The notes below the pieces were generated by a model that searched no databases, was not told the origin of the DNA, and saw nothing but the letters and a program-made list of their open reading frames with translations. A stretch of DNA of 64,000 bases, taken from positions 1-64,000 of the forward strand of contig NZ_JASNWF010000020.1 in NCBI RefSeq assembly GCF_030283205.1. Reading direction: 5' to 3'. The DNA comes from Actinomadura opuntiae. Lineage in GTDB: Bacteria; Actinomycetota; Actinomycetes; Streptosporangiales; Streptosporangiaceae. Made by a program: the position numbers and the translations under genes. How positions within the stretch are numbered: the stretch's first letter is position 1; each line of letters opens with the position of its first letter. Below are positions 35,686 to 43,607 of the stretch, piece by piece.

Positions 35686-36390
35686 ATGAGCGCCCTCGAA
35701 CCGGGTTCGTTCCTCGCCGAACTCACCCCGGCGGAACGCGGCGACCTGGAATCGCGCGGCAGGGTCCGCGACTTCGCCCGGGGGGACACGCTGTTCGTCG
35801 AGGGGGAGCACTCCAGCTGGGTGGCCGTCCTGCTGCGCGGGCGGGTGAAGGCGTTCTCCTACCGCGAGCACGGCGGCGAGGCCCTGCTCGCCGTGCGCGG
35901 GCCCGGCGCGCTGCTGGGCGAGGTCGCCGCGATCGACGGCCTGCCCCGCTCGGCCACCGTCGCGGCGCTGGAGCCGGCGCAGGCGCTCGCGATCACCTCG
36001 GACGAGTTCATGGCGTTCCTGCAGGCGCACGGGCGCGTCTCCATCATCATCATGCGGATGCTGTGCCAGCGCTGGCGCGACGCGGACCGCAAGCGCGTCG
36101 AGTTCGGCATGTTCGACGCGACCGGGCGCGTGGCGCAGCGCCTCGTCGAGCTGGCGGAACGGTTCGGGCAGCCCTACGAGAGTCGCGCGGACGCGGCGGG
36201 CCGCGCCGGCGGGCAGAGCGTCCGCATCACGCTGAACCTGTCGCAGGAGGAACTCGCCGGCTGGGTCGGCGCGTCGCGGGAGGCCGTCAGCAAGGCGCTG
36301 CGGACGCTGCGCCGGCACGGCTGGATCGAGACGGGGCGGCGCCGGCTGATCGTCCACGACCTCCAGGCCCTGCGCCGCCACGCCCGCTAA
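35686..36390 (+). CDS. Crp/Fnr family transcriptional regulator
   Basis: 234 aa. The N-terminal cyclic-nucleotide fold carries GALLGEVAAIDGLPRSATVA, matching the phosphate-binding cassette of cAMP binders (Glu and Arg-Ser present). A dimer helix (SIIIMRMLCQRW) and a C-terminal winged HTH (LSQEELAGWVGASREAVSKA) follow. No Fe-S cysteines are seen, so cyclic nucleotide rather than oxygen is the likely signal. TAGCGT plus six to seven bases before ATG suggests a leaderless mRNA and favours ATG 35686 over GTG 35677. Confidence 0.9.
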   Translation: MSALEPGSFLAELTPAERGDLESRGRVRDFARGDTLFVEGEHSSWVAVLLRGRVKAFSYREHGGEALLAVRGPGALLGEVAAIDGLPRSATVAALEPAQALAITSDEFMAFLQAHGRVSIIIMRMLCQRWRDADRKRVEFGMFDATGRVAQRLVELAERFGQPYESRADAAGRAGGQSVRITLNLSQEELAGWVGASREAVSKALRTLRRHGWIETGRRRLIVHDLQALRRHAR

Positions 36391-36428
36391 CCGTCAAGGC
36401 GGTCGCGGGCGGGCCCGGGGGCGGCCCG

Positions 36429-36441
36429 TACCCTGTGCAGG
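36429..36441 (+). promoter_or_regulatory. leaderless promoter of the LysR gene
   Basis: TACCCT (36429-36434) is followed by seven bases and then ATG 36442, with no ribosome site. This is the standard actinobacterial leaderless spacing. Confidence 0.55.
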
Positions 36442-37431
36442 ATGCAGCTACAGCAGCTCGCCTACTTCGTCGCGGTCGCGGAGGTGCGCCACTTCACGCA
36501 GGCCGCGGAGCTCCTGCGCGTGGCGCAGCCGTCGCTGTCCAAGCAGATCCGCGCGCTGGAGACCGAGCTGAACGCGCCGCTGTTCTCCCGCGCGCGCGGG
36601 AACATCACCCTGACGCCCGCGGGGGAGGCGCTGCTGCCGCTGGCCAAGCGCATCCTCGCCGACGTGGACACGGCGCGGCTGGAGGTGCAGGAGCTGACCG
36701 GGCTGCGCCGCGGACGGGTCCGGCTGGGCGCCACGCCGTCGCTGTGCGCGGGACTCCTCGCGGACGTCCTGCGCCGCTTCCATGACGCCTATCCCGGCAT
36801 CCAGCTGCTGGTGGAGGAGGGCGGCTCGCGCGACCTGGTCAAGGAGCTGACGCGCGGTTCGCTGGACCTCGCCCTGGTCATCCTGCCGCTGCACGGCGAC
36901 CCGCCCCTGGACACCACGCCGATACTGCGCGAGTACCTGGTGGTGGCCTCCCCGGTGGGGACCGGCGGCGGCGGCTCCAAGGCGATGCAGATGCCGCGCC
37001 GCTCCTTCCTGCGCATCGAGGACCTGCGGAACCGTCCGCTGGTGATGTTCCGGTCCGGCTACGACCTGCGCGAGGCGACCATCAGCGCGTGCCGCGCCGC
37101 CGGGTTCGAGCCGCGGTTCGCCGTCGAGGGCGGCGAGATGGACGCCGTGCTGCGGTTCGTCGAGGCGGGGCTCGGCATCGCGGTCGTGCCGAGCATGGTG
37201 CTCGCCGGACGGCCCGGCCTGCGCGGCACCCCCCTCGTGCTGGCCGACGAGGAGGCCCGGCGCGGCCACCACGGCCCCGGCCTGCTGCGCACGATCGCCC
37301 TGGCGCACCGCAAGGACGTCGACCTGACGCACGCGGCCCGCGCCTTCCAGGACCTCCTGATGACGTTCCTCGTGGAGGCGGGCGCGGCGGAGAGCCTCCC
37401 CGCCGGCGTCGAGTCCCTCCTCCGCGCCTGA
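36442..37431 (+). CDS. LysR-family transcriptional regulator
   Basis: 329 aa. The N-terminal winged HTH is typical (MQLQQLAYFVAVAEVRHFTQ, AAELLRVAQPSLSKQIRALE). The effector domain starts near GRVRLGATPSLCAG and includes ELTRGSLDLALVILP and VEAGLGIAVVPSMV. It should bind a small acidic or aromatic effector. The target is unclear because neither neighbour is a metabolic gene divergent from it. Confidence 0.92.
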   Translation: MQLQQLAYFVAVAEVRHFTQAAELLRVAQPSLSKQIRALETELNAPLFSRARGNITLTPAGEALLPLAKRILADVDTARLEVQELTGLRRGRVRLGATPSLCAGLLADVLRRFHDAYPGIQLLVEEGGSRDLVKELTRGSLDLALVILPLHGDPPLDTTPILREYLVVASPVGTGGGGSKAMQMPRRSFLRIEDLRNRPLVMFRSGYDLREATISACRAAGFEPRFAVEGGEMDAVLRFVEAGLGIAVVPSMVLAGRPGLRGTPLVLADEEARRGHHGPGLLRTIALAHRKDVDLTHAARAFQDLLMTFLVEAGAAESLPAGVESLLRA

Positions 37432-37432
37432 C

Positions 37433-37580
37433 TCAGCGCAGCTCCTCGGCGGCCTGCCGGTAGGCCTCGGCCGCACGCGCGAAGTAGTCGAACAGGACCT
37501 CGCGCTGCTCGGGCGTGTAACCGCCGATGATCTCGCCGACCCTGCGGCGGGCGGGCGCGAGGACCCGGTCCAGGTCCCGC
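37433..37580 (-). pseudogene. C-terminal remnant of a MarR-like regulator
   Basis: On the minus strand a frame ending at 37433 reads DLDRVLAPARRRVGEIIGGY followed by TPEQREVLFDYFARA and AAEAYRQAAEELR. This is a typical MarR C-terminal dimer helix pair. Upstream of about 37580 the frame loses sense and the DNA-binding domain is absent. The remnant implies a deletion or rearrangement at this point. Confidence 0.55.
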
Positions 37581-37671
37581 GCACCAGGCCCTCTTCGACA
37601 GCTTCCTCAAGGGCGCGACGGCGGCGTTGTACGGTTGCGGGACGGACGGCGGGTGGCGAGGGGAGGCCGGT

Positions 37672-38094
37672 GTGAGCGACCGCACCTCCCGGCAGCGCCG
37701 TTTGGTGATGCTGCTGGCGGGCTTCTTCGGCTTCGCCATGACGGCCACCCTGTCCGTCGTCCCGAACGCGGCGGCGGTCGAGATCGTCCGGATCGGGACG
37801 GCGGCCGCGTCGAGCGGCGCGGGCTCGCGGGGGCAGGCGCCCGCGCCCGCCCGGGACCGCCGCGCCGGGCCCGCCTGGCCGGGATTCTCCGCGGCGGACG
37901 TCCACCTGTGGAAACGGCTCGGGTTCGGCTCCGGCGAAACGCAGAGCCACCATTGCGTCCTGCCGTCCGCCATTCCGGACGCGGCGCTGGGGCAGCACCG
38001 GCTCACGGTCGCGGCGGCGCGCGCATGGGTGCCGGCGTCCGTTCACACCTCCGCCGTTCCGGTGCGAGGGCCTCCTTTCGGTACGGGTTCCTGA
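37672..38094 (+). CDS. small secreted protein of unknown function
   Basis: 140 aa from GTG 37672, with GGGAGG at 37661-37666. The N-terminus is a convincing signal peptide (RQRRLVMLLAGFFGFAMTAT, cleavage near NAAA). The mature part is Ala/Gly-rich with His residues and no recognisable domain. It may be a real exported peptide, or a signal sequence left joined to other DNA at the rearranged junction beside the MarR remnant. Confidence 0.45.
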   Translation: MSDRTSRQRRLVMLLAGFFGFAMTATLSVVPNAAAVEIVRIGTAAASSGAGSRGQAPAPARDRRAGPAWPGFSAADVHLWKRLGFGSGETQSHHCVLPSAIPDAALGQHRLTVAAARAWVPASVHTSAVPVRGPPFGTGS

Positions 38095-38236
38095 CGCTCA
38101 TCAGACATCGGCCGCAGTAGCCCTGCGGGCGCTGCGGCGTCCCCGTATGGAGGCTCGTCATCTTCCGTTTCGCCATGCGGCGAGCGCGTCATGCGCTCGC
38201 CCGGTTCGCACTGCCCGCACACCGATCGGACGCGGC

Positions 38237-39523
38237 GTGCTGACCGCGTTCGCCCGCGCGTTCCGGACCCCGGAACTGCGCAAGAAACTGCTGTTCACCC
38301 TGTTCGCCGTCCTCGTCTTCCGGCTGGGGCAGAACCTGCCGCTGCCGAACGTGGACGTGACGGCGTTGAAGTCCGCCGCCGACGCGGCGAAGAAGAGCAA
38401 CCAGCTCTACGGCCTGCTCGACCTGTTCAGCGGCGGCGCGCTGCTGAAACTGTCGGTGTTCGCGCTCGGCATCTACCCCTACATCACCGCGAGCATCATC
38501 CTGCAGTTGCTGACGGTGGTCGTCCCGAAGCTGGAGGCGCTCAAGAAGGAGGGGCAGTCCGGCACCACGAAGATCACGCAGTACACCCGCTACCTCACGG
38601 TCGCGCTGGCGATCCTGCAGGGCGCGAGCGTCGTCGCGATGACGTCCGCGGGGCAGCTGTTCCAGGGCTCGGACGGCATCCTGCACGACAAGGGCGTCTT
38701 CGCGATCGCGACGATGGTCGTGTGCATGGTCGCCGGGACGGCCGTCACGATGTGGCTGGGCGAGCTCGTCACCGAGCGCGGCGTCGGCAACGGGATGTCG
38801 GTGCTGATCTTCACGCAGGTGGTGGCCGTCTTCCCCGGCCAGCTGTGGGCCATCTACCAGGCGAAGGGCGGATTCGTTTTCGCCCCGGTCATCATCGTCG
38901 GATTGGCCATCATGGCCGGGGTCGTCTTCGTCGAGCAGGCGCAGCGGCGCATTCCCGTCCAGTACGCCAAGCGAATGGTCGGACGCCGCGTCTACGGCGG
39001 CACCTCGACCTACATTCCGCTGAAGGTCAACCAGGCGGGGATCATCCCGGTCATCTTCGCCTCGTCCCTGCTCTACCTGCCGGTGCTCGCCACCCGGCTC
39101 TGGCCGGACGCGAAATGGCTGCAGCGGCTCCAGCCCTATCTCGACCAGGCCGATCCGTGGCACATGGGCGCGTTCTTCACGCTCATCGTGTTCTTCACCT
39201 ACTTCTACGTGGCGATCACGTTCAATCCCACGGAGGTCGCCGGCAACATGCAGAAGTACGGTGGTTTCGTGCCCGGCATCCGGCCGGGACGCCCGACCGC
39301 CGAATACCTCGACCACGTCCTGACCAGAATCACCGCGCCCGGCTCGCTCTACCTGGGCCTGGTCGCCCTCATTCCGATGGCGGCGCTGGCGCTCCTGGAC
39401 GTCGGGGACCAGTTCCCCTTCGGCGGGACGACAATCCTCATCGCCGTCGGAGTCGCCCTCGACACCGTCAAGCAGATCGAGAGCCGGCTCCAGCAGCACA
39501 ACTACGAAGGATTCCTCCGCTGA
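38237..39523 (+). CDS. secY: orphan SecY translocase channel
   Basis: 428 aa with ten hydrophobic segments and SecY signatures: FARAFRTPELRKKLLFTL, LPLPNVDV, GIYPYITASIILQLL, YLTVALAILQG, GNGMSVLIFTQVV, RRIPVQYAKR, PLKVNQAGIIPVIFA and FNPTEVAGNMQKYGGFVPGIRPG. The start GTG 38237 matches the family N-terminus; a frame from ATG 38147 would add 30 unlikely residues. No ribosomal protein, adk or map gene flanks it, so this is a second secY or a displaced one. Confidence 0.9.
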   Translation: MLTAFARAFRTPELRKKLLFTLFAVLVFRLGQNLPLPNVDVTALKSAADAAKKSNQLYGLLDLFSGGALLKLSVFALGIYPYITASIILQLLTVVVPKLEALKKEGQSGTTKITQYTRYLTVALAILQGASVVAMTSAGQLFQGSDGILHDKGVFAIATMVVCMVAGTAVTMWLGELVTERGVGNGMSVLIFTQVVAVFPGQLWAIYQAKGGFVFAPVIIVGLAIMAGVVFVEQAQRRIPVQYAKRMVGRRVYGGTSTYIPLKVNQAGIIPVIFASSLLYLPVLATRLWPDAKWLQRLQPYLDQADPWHMGAFFTLIVFFTYFYVAITFNPTEVAGNMQKYGGFVPGIRPGRPTAEYLDHVLTRITAPGSLYLGLVALIPMAALALLDVGDQFPFGGTTILIAVGVALDTVKQIESRLQQHNYEGFLR

Positions 39524-39529
39524 ACCGGA

Positions 39530-39562
39530 CCCGCCGCCGGGACGCGCCGTCCCGGCGGCGGG
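39530..39562. terminator. hairpin between secY and thioredoxin genes
   Basis: CCCGCCGCCGGGACG and its exact complement flank a three-base loop (CGC), giving a 15-bp GC-rich stem between convergent genes. There is no T tract, as is common in actinobacteria. Confidence 0.75.
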
Positions 39563-39579
39563 CCGTGCTCACCGCCGGC

Positions 39580-39894
39580 TCACAGGTGCGGGGTGAGGGC
39601 GGCGAGCAGGTGGCGCTTCGGCTTCGCGCCGACCATCTGGTGGACGACCTCGCCGTCCTTGTAGAGCGTCAGGGTGGGGAAGCCGAGGATGCCGTACCGG
39701 CTCGCGATGTCGGGGTTCTCGTCGCCGTTGAGGGACGCGATGGTGAGCCGGTCGCCGAGCTCGGCGTCGAGCTGCTCAAGGATGGGCGCGATCATCTTGC
39801 ACGGCGGGCACCAGTCGGCCCAGAAGTCGACCAGTACCGGGCCGGGGGCGTTGAGGACCCGCTCCTCGAAGGTCGCGCTGGTCACCGTGATCAT
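39580..39894 (-). CDS. trxA: thioredoxin
   Basis: 104 aa, the usual size. The active site is WADWCPPCKM, with Pro in place of the common Gly in WCGPC, which should alter redox potential slightly. FPTLTLYKDGEVV carries the cis-Pro. It reduces protein disulfides in the cytoplasm. GGAGG precedes the ATG. It follows and overlaps the MerR-family gene. Confidence 0.93.
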   Translation of the reverse strand: MITVTSATFEERVLNAPGPVLVDFWADWCPPCKMIAPILEQLDAELGDRLTIASLNGDENPDIASRYGILGFPTLTLYKDGEVVHQMVGAKPKRHLLAALTPHL

Positions 39895-40270
39895 CTGTCG
39901 CCTCCTGGGGGACGGTGCAGCCGGGGCAGGCCCGGGCGAGTTGGGCGGCCACGCCGGCGCGGCGCCGGACGAGGGCGGCGATCTCGGCGTCGATCTCGGC
40001 GAGCTTGCGGCGGTACACCGCGACCGGCTCGGGGCACGCGTCGCCGGTGGCGTGCCCGGAGCGCAGGCAGTCCACGAACGGACGGGTGTCCTCCAGCGTG
40101 AAGCCCGCCGCCAGCAGCGACCGGATCTCCACCACGAGCCGCAGGTCCGACTCGTCGTACTGGCGGTAGCCGTTGGCCGCGCGGCGCGCGGTGATCAGAC
40201 CCTGCTGCTCGTAGAAGCGCAGCGTGCGGGTGCTGACGCCGGCCCGCTCGGCCAGCTCGCCGATCAGCAT
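39776..40270 (-). CDS. MerR-family regulator
   Basis: The start MLIGELAERAGVSTRTLRFYEQ is a standard MerR winged HTH, followed by NGYRQYDESDLRLV and a dimerisation helix. Cysteines in VDCLRSGHATGDACPEP and ARACPGCTV suggest thiol or metal sensing. The recognisable protein ends near 39905, but the frame continues 119 bases into trxA with shadow sequence. A one-base shift would give a TGA overlapping the trxA ATG, so a late frameshift is possible. It probably regulates trxA. Confidence 0.82.
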   Translation of the reverse strand: MLIGELAERAGVSTRTLRFYEQQGLITARRAANGYRQYDESDLRLVVEIRSLLAAGFTLEDTRPFVDCLRSGHATGDACPEPVAVYRRKLAEIDAEIAALVRRRAGVAAQLARACPGCTVPQEATDDHGDQRDLRGAGPQRPRPGTGRLLGRLVPAVQDDRAHP

Positions 40271-40292
40271 CGGGTTCCTCCCTCGGTGGCCG

Positions 40293-40724
40293 TCAACGAC
40301 CGTAAGCCTTGACGCGCGCGTCAAGGTCAAGCGGCGCGGGCTCGGGACGGGCGTCGAAGGACTCGCGGGCGGTGAAGATGTCGGGCACGTGGGCGGCGGC
40401 CCAGTCCGCGATGGCGGCGGTGAGGCGGCCGGCCTCGGCGCCGAGTCCGGTCAGGCCGTACTCCACGCGCGGCGGGACGGTCGGGTAGACGGTGCGGGCG
40501 ACCAGGCCGTCGCGTTCAAGGGTGCGCAGGGTCTGGGTGAGCATCTTCTGGGTGATGCCGTCGAGGGCGCGGCGCAGTTCGTTGAAGCGCATCGGCCCGT
40601 CGTTGCGGCGCAGCGCGGCCAGGACGTAGAGCGTCCACTTGTTGGCCAGGACCTCGACGACCGTGCGGGACGGGCAGTCGCGGCGGTAGGTCAGCGGCCA
40701 GCGGTCGTCCGGGGTGGTATCCAC
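40293..40724 (-). CDS. HxlR-family transcriptional regulator
   Basis: 143 aa from GTG 40724. The family core is RDCPSRTVVEVLANKWTLYV, LRRNDGPMRFNELRRAL and GITQKMLTQTLRTLERDGLV, with the conserved Cys near the N-terminus that senses electrophiles in YodB-like members. On the minus strand TTGTGA, a 17-base spacer and TATCCA sit eight bases before the GTG, fitting a near-leaderless promoter. It is divergent from the quinone oxidoreductase gene, its likely target. Confidence 0.88.
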   Translation of the reverse strand: MDTTPDDRWPLTYRRDCPSRTVVEVLANKWTLYVLAALRRNDGPMRFNELRRALDGITQKMLTQTLRTLERDGLVARTVYPTVPPRVEYGLTGLGAEAGRLTAAIADWAAAHVPDIFTARESFDARPEPAPLDLDARVKAYGR

Positions 40725-40738
40725 AAGGTACCTGGATA
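40718..40738. promoter_or_regulatory. HxlR operator-like inverted repeats
   Basis: TATCCA (40718-40723) and TGGATA (40733-40738) form an inverted repeat, with the palindrome AGGTACCT (40726-40733) between and overlapping. They cover the start and -10 of the hxlR gene and lie about 90 bases before the divergent oxidoreductase. Confidence 0.5.
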
Positions 40739-40824
40739 TCAAACGGGTGCCTTCTTCACAAGAGATACCTGGCTCGTCCAGCATGGACGGCGTGCGGTCG
40801 GGCGACCGCGGAAGAGGGGCGGAG

Positions 40825-41748
40825 ATGCGTGCGGTGAGCCAGCGGACGTGGGGCGGGCCGGAGGTGCTGGAGGTCGTCGAGGTGCGGCGGCCGGAGGCGG
40901 GCCCGGGCGAGGTGCTGGTCCGGGTCGCCGCGGCCGGGGTGAACCCGGCGGACTGGAAGATCCGTTCGGGGGCTGTCCGGAAGGGCGCGGAGCCGCCGTT
41001 CACCCTCGGCCTGGACGTGGCGGGCGTGGTCGAGGCCGTCGGCGACGGCGTTCAGGGATTCCGGCCGGGGGACGGGGTGTTCGGCAACACATTCCCGCCG
41101 AACGGCGCGTACGCGGAGTTCGTCGCGGTTCCGCAGGAGCGGCTCACGCTCATCCCGGTCGGCTTGGACTTCGTGCAGGCGGCGGCGCTGCCGACCGCCG
41201 CGCTGACGGCGTGGCAGCCGCTCGTCCGGGTCGCCGAGGTGGGCCAGGGGCAGCGGGTGCTCGTGCACGCGGCGGCGGGTGGGGTCGGGCATCTGGCCGT
41301 GCAGATCGCCAAGGCTCGGGGCGCGCACGTGATCGGCACGGCGCGGGCGGCCAAGCACGCGTTCCTGCGCGGGCTGGGCGCCGACGAGCTGGTCGATTAC
41401 ACGCGGGACGACTTCGCCGAGGCCGTCCGGGACGTCGACGTCGTCCTGGACCCGATCGCGGGCGACTACGGCCCCCGGTCGCTGCGCACGCTCAAGGACG
41501 GCGGGATCCTCATCGACGTGCGGGGCAGCGGGCCCGACCGGACGGAGGTCCGCGCGCGGGCGGAGGAGCGCGGCCTGCGCTTCGTGCAGTTCGGGTTCAC
41601 CCCGTCCGGCGCGGACCTGGCGGAGATTGCGCGGAGCGGCGTGCGGGCCGTGGTCGACGAGGTGCTGCCGCTGTGGGACGCGGCGGAGGCGCACCGGCTC
41701 AGTGAGACGGGACGGGTGGCGGGGAAGATCGTGCTCGTCGCCGGATGA
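40825..41748 (+). CDS. zinc-independent NADP-dependent quinone oxidoreductase (MDR family)
   Basis: 307 aa from ATG 40825 after GAGGGGCGGAG. The GroES-like domain (GVNPADWKIRSG, LGLDVAGVVEAVG) and Rossmann domain (VLVHAAAGGVGHLAVQIAKA) are those of QOR-type enzymes without zinc ligands. They reduce quinones or enones with NADPH. Divergence from an HxlR regulator, a pair known for electrophile-responsive control, suggests detoxification. The last 50 bases overlap the convergent CopD/CtaG gene. Confidence 0.9.
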   Translation: MRAVSQRTWGGPEVLEVVEVRRPEAGPGEVLVRVAAAGVNPADWKIRSGAVRKGAEPPFTLGLDVAGVVEAVGDGVQGFRPGDGVFGNTFPPNGAYAEFVAVPQERLTLIPVGLDFVQAAALPTAALTAWQPLVRVAEVGQGQRVLVHAAAGGVGHLAVQIAKARGAHVIGTARAAKHAFLRGLGADELVDYTRDDFAEAVRDVDVVLDPIAGDYGPRSLRTLKDGGILIDVRGSGPDRTEVRARAEERGLRFVQFGFTPSGADLAEIARSGVRAVVDEVLPLWDAAEAHRLSETGRVAGKIVLVAG

Positions 41749-43477
41749 GCTGGAGGAGCGCGGCGGGCGCCGCGGCGGCCACCAGGAGCGCGGCGCCCGC
41801 GCGCTGGTCGTGCAGGGGAGCGGCGCCCCAGTGCCGTCCGAGTCCCTCGTACCAGCCGCCGCCGAGGACGGACCCGTCCAGCATGAGCGCGACCCCGGCG
41901 GCGACGAGCAGGAGCGGCAGGACGAGCGGCACGCGGGCGCCGGCGAAGAACGCCAGGCCGATCACGAGGAAGCACGCCATCGCCAGCGAGTGGAGCGCGT
42001 GGTTGGCCAGCGACGCGCCGAACAACGGGGACGCGTAGTACGCGGAGAAGCTCAGGACGAAGAGCACCGAGGAGACGACCGGATGCATGAGGAGCCGTAC
42101 GCCCCGGCTCCCCGCGACGGCGGCGAGCCATGAGCCGTCGGGCACGAGCCGCAGCGGACGCCCGTACAGAAGCAGTACGGGGGCGACCACGCCGACCAGT
42201 ACGTGCTGCAAGGCGTGGGCGCTGAACAGGACCATGCTGTAGCGGGCGATGCCGCTGCCCATCGCGAACAGCAGGACGCTCAGCCCGCAGGCCCACGCGA
42301 AACTGCGGCGCAGCGGCCAGCGTCCCGCGCGCGCCACCCCGACCCCGTACAGGACGGCCCCGAGGAGCACGAGGACCAGGAACAAGGGGTCGAGCCACCA
42401 GAGCGTCATGTACGGGACGAACCCGGCGGGGCCCGGCAGCGGGAACCCGAGCCGCAGCGCGACCGCGTCGATGGTGCCCGGCGAGACCTCGGGCGGCGGG
42501 GTGCGCGCCAGGCCGGTCGCCAGCGCCATCGTCGCGGCCATCACCAGGATCTCGGCCGAGGCGAGCCGGACGAACGGCCGGGGCGTCGACGCCAGTGCCG
42601 GGATCGTGGTGCGGCGATGCCACCAGCCCATCGCGCCGAGGACGGTGAGCGCGACGGCCTTCGCCACGATCAGCGAACCGTAGCGGGAGCCGAGGTGCAG
42701 GCCGCCGAGCCGCACCCACGCGTTGACCGCGCCGCTCACGCCGACGACGGCGAACGAGACCAGCGCCAGGGTGCTGTAGCGCTCCACGACCTGCGGCAGC
42801 CGGTCGCGGACCTCGGGGGCGAGGGCCACGAGGACGACCAGACCGCCGATCCACAGCGCGGCGCCCGCGATGTGCGCGGCGAGGCTGTAGACGGCGAGCG
42901 CGTGGTGGGAGCCGGTCGCGGCGTGGCCGGTGAACAGCGGCGGCAGCAGCCCGGCGAGCGCGCCGAGCAGCAGGTATCCGGCGAGGTCGTCGGCGGCGCG
43001 CAGCCGGGCCGTCCAGCACAGCGCGACGGCGGCGCCGAACACCAGCACCAGGGCCCGTCCCTGCGGCAGGTCGACCAGGTACGTCCGCAGCATGTCGCCG
43101 GTGATGCCGCCCATCCCGACGCCGAACAGGTCGGACACGCTGAACGCCGTCAGCGCGAGCGTGCACAGGGCCCAGGCCATCGCGCTCAGCGAGGCGGCCC
43201 CCAGGCAGCGCCGCGCGGTACCGGTCGCCGGGACGAGGACGGCCGCGGCCAGCAGCCACCCGACCGTCACCGCCGACGCGACGTTCGCGCCGAGCTTGGC
43301 GACGGCGAGGCCGGTCTTGGTCAGCGCGCCCGCCTCGGACAGTCCGGGCGCGGCGGCGGCTCCGAGCGAGCCGCCGAGCCGCACGACCAGCGCCAGGACG
43401 AGCAGGGCCGTCGCGAGCGCCGCCGTCACGAGGACGGGCCGGTCGATCCCGGGGGCCTGCCGCGATTGCGTTGCCAC
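41699..43477 (-). CDS. CopD-CtaG fusion membrane protein (copper/cytochrome oxidase assembly)
   Basis: 592 aa with about 15 hydrophobic segments from GTG 43477. The first part (to about residue 320) resembles CopD copper-resistance permeases, with His in HAATGSHHALAVY and LAAHIAGAALWIGG. The second (about 350-580) is a caa3-type CtaG domain (WWLDPLFL, FSAHALQHVLVGVVAPVLLL, HPVVSSVLFVLSF, NHALHSLAMACF) with paired His. Such actinobacterial fusions are linked to copper delivery to the terminal oxidase. Confidence 0.88.
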   Translation of the reverse strand: MATQSRQAPGIDRPVLVTAALATALLVLALVVRLGGSLGAAAAPGLSEAGALTKTGLAVAKLGANVASAVTVGWLLAAAVLVPATGTARRCLGAASLSAMAWALCTLALTAFSVSDLFGVGMGGITGDMLRTYLVDLPQGRALVLVFGAAVALCWTARLRAADDLAGYLLLGALAGLLPPLFTGHAATGSHHALAVYSLAAHIAGAALWIGGLVVLVALAPEVRDRLPQVVERYSTLALVSFAVVGVSGAVNAWVRLGGLHLGSRYGSLIVAKAVALTVLGAMGWWHRRTTIPALASTPRPFVRLASAEILVMAATMALATGLARTPPPEVSPGTIDAVALRLGFPLPGPAGFVPYMTLWWLDPLFLVLVLLGAVLYGVGVARAGRWPLRRSFAWACGLSVLLFAMGSGIARYSMVLFSAHALQHVLVGVVAPVLLLYGRPLRLVPDGSWLAAVAGSRGVRLLMHPVVSSVLFVLSFSAYYASPLFGASLANHALHSLAMACFLVIGLAFFAGARVPLVLPLLLVAAGVALMLDGSVLGGGWYEGLGRHWGAAPLHDQRAGAALLVAAAAPAALLQLIRRRARSSPPPVPSH

Positions 43478-43607
43478 GGCGGAACATACGCATGTGCCCG
43501 AGCCGGGGGTTCAGCGATCACTAAAGTGTCCGCCATGCCCCCGCCTGGGGGAGATCGGGGCGGAACCCGCCGACCGGCGACGCCCGCGGATGCCCGGAGA
43601 GGTGGCG

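Noticed and set aside
38147..38236. Upstream ATG giving a 30-residue extension of SecY
   Set aside because: The extra residues are Arg/Ala-rich and unlike any SecY N-terminus; the GTG at 38237 matches the family start.
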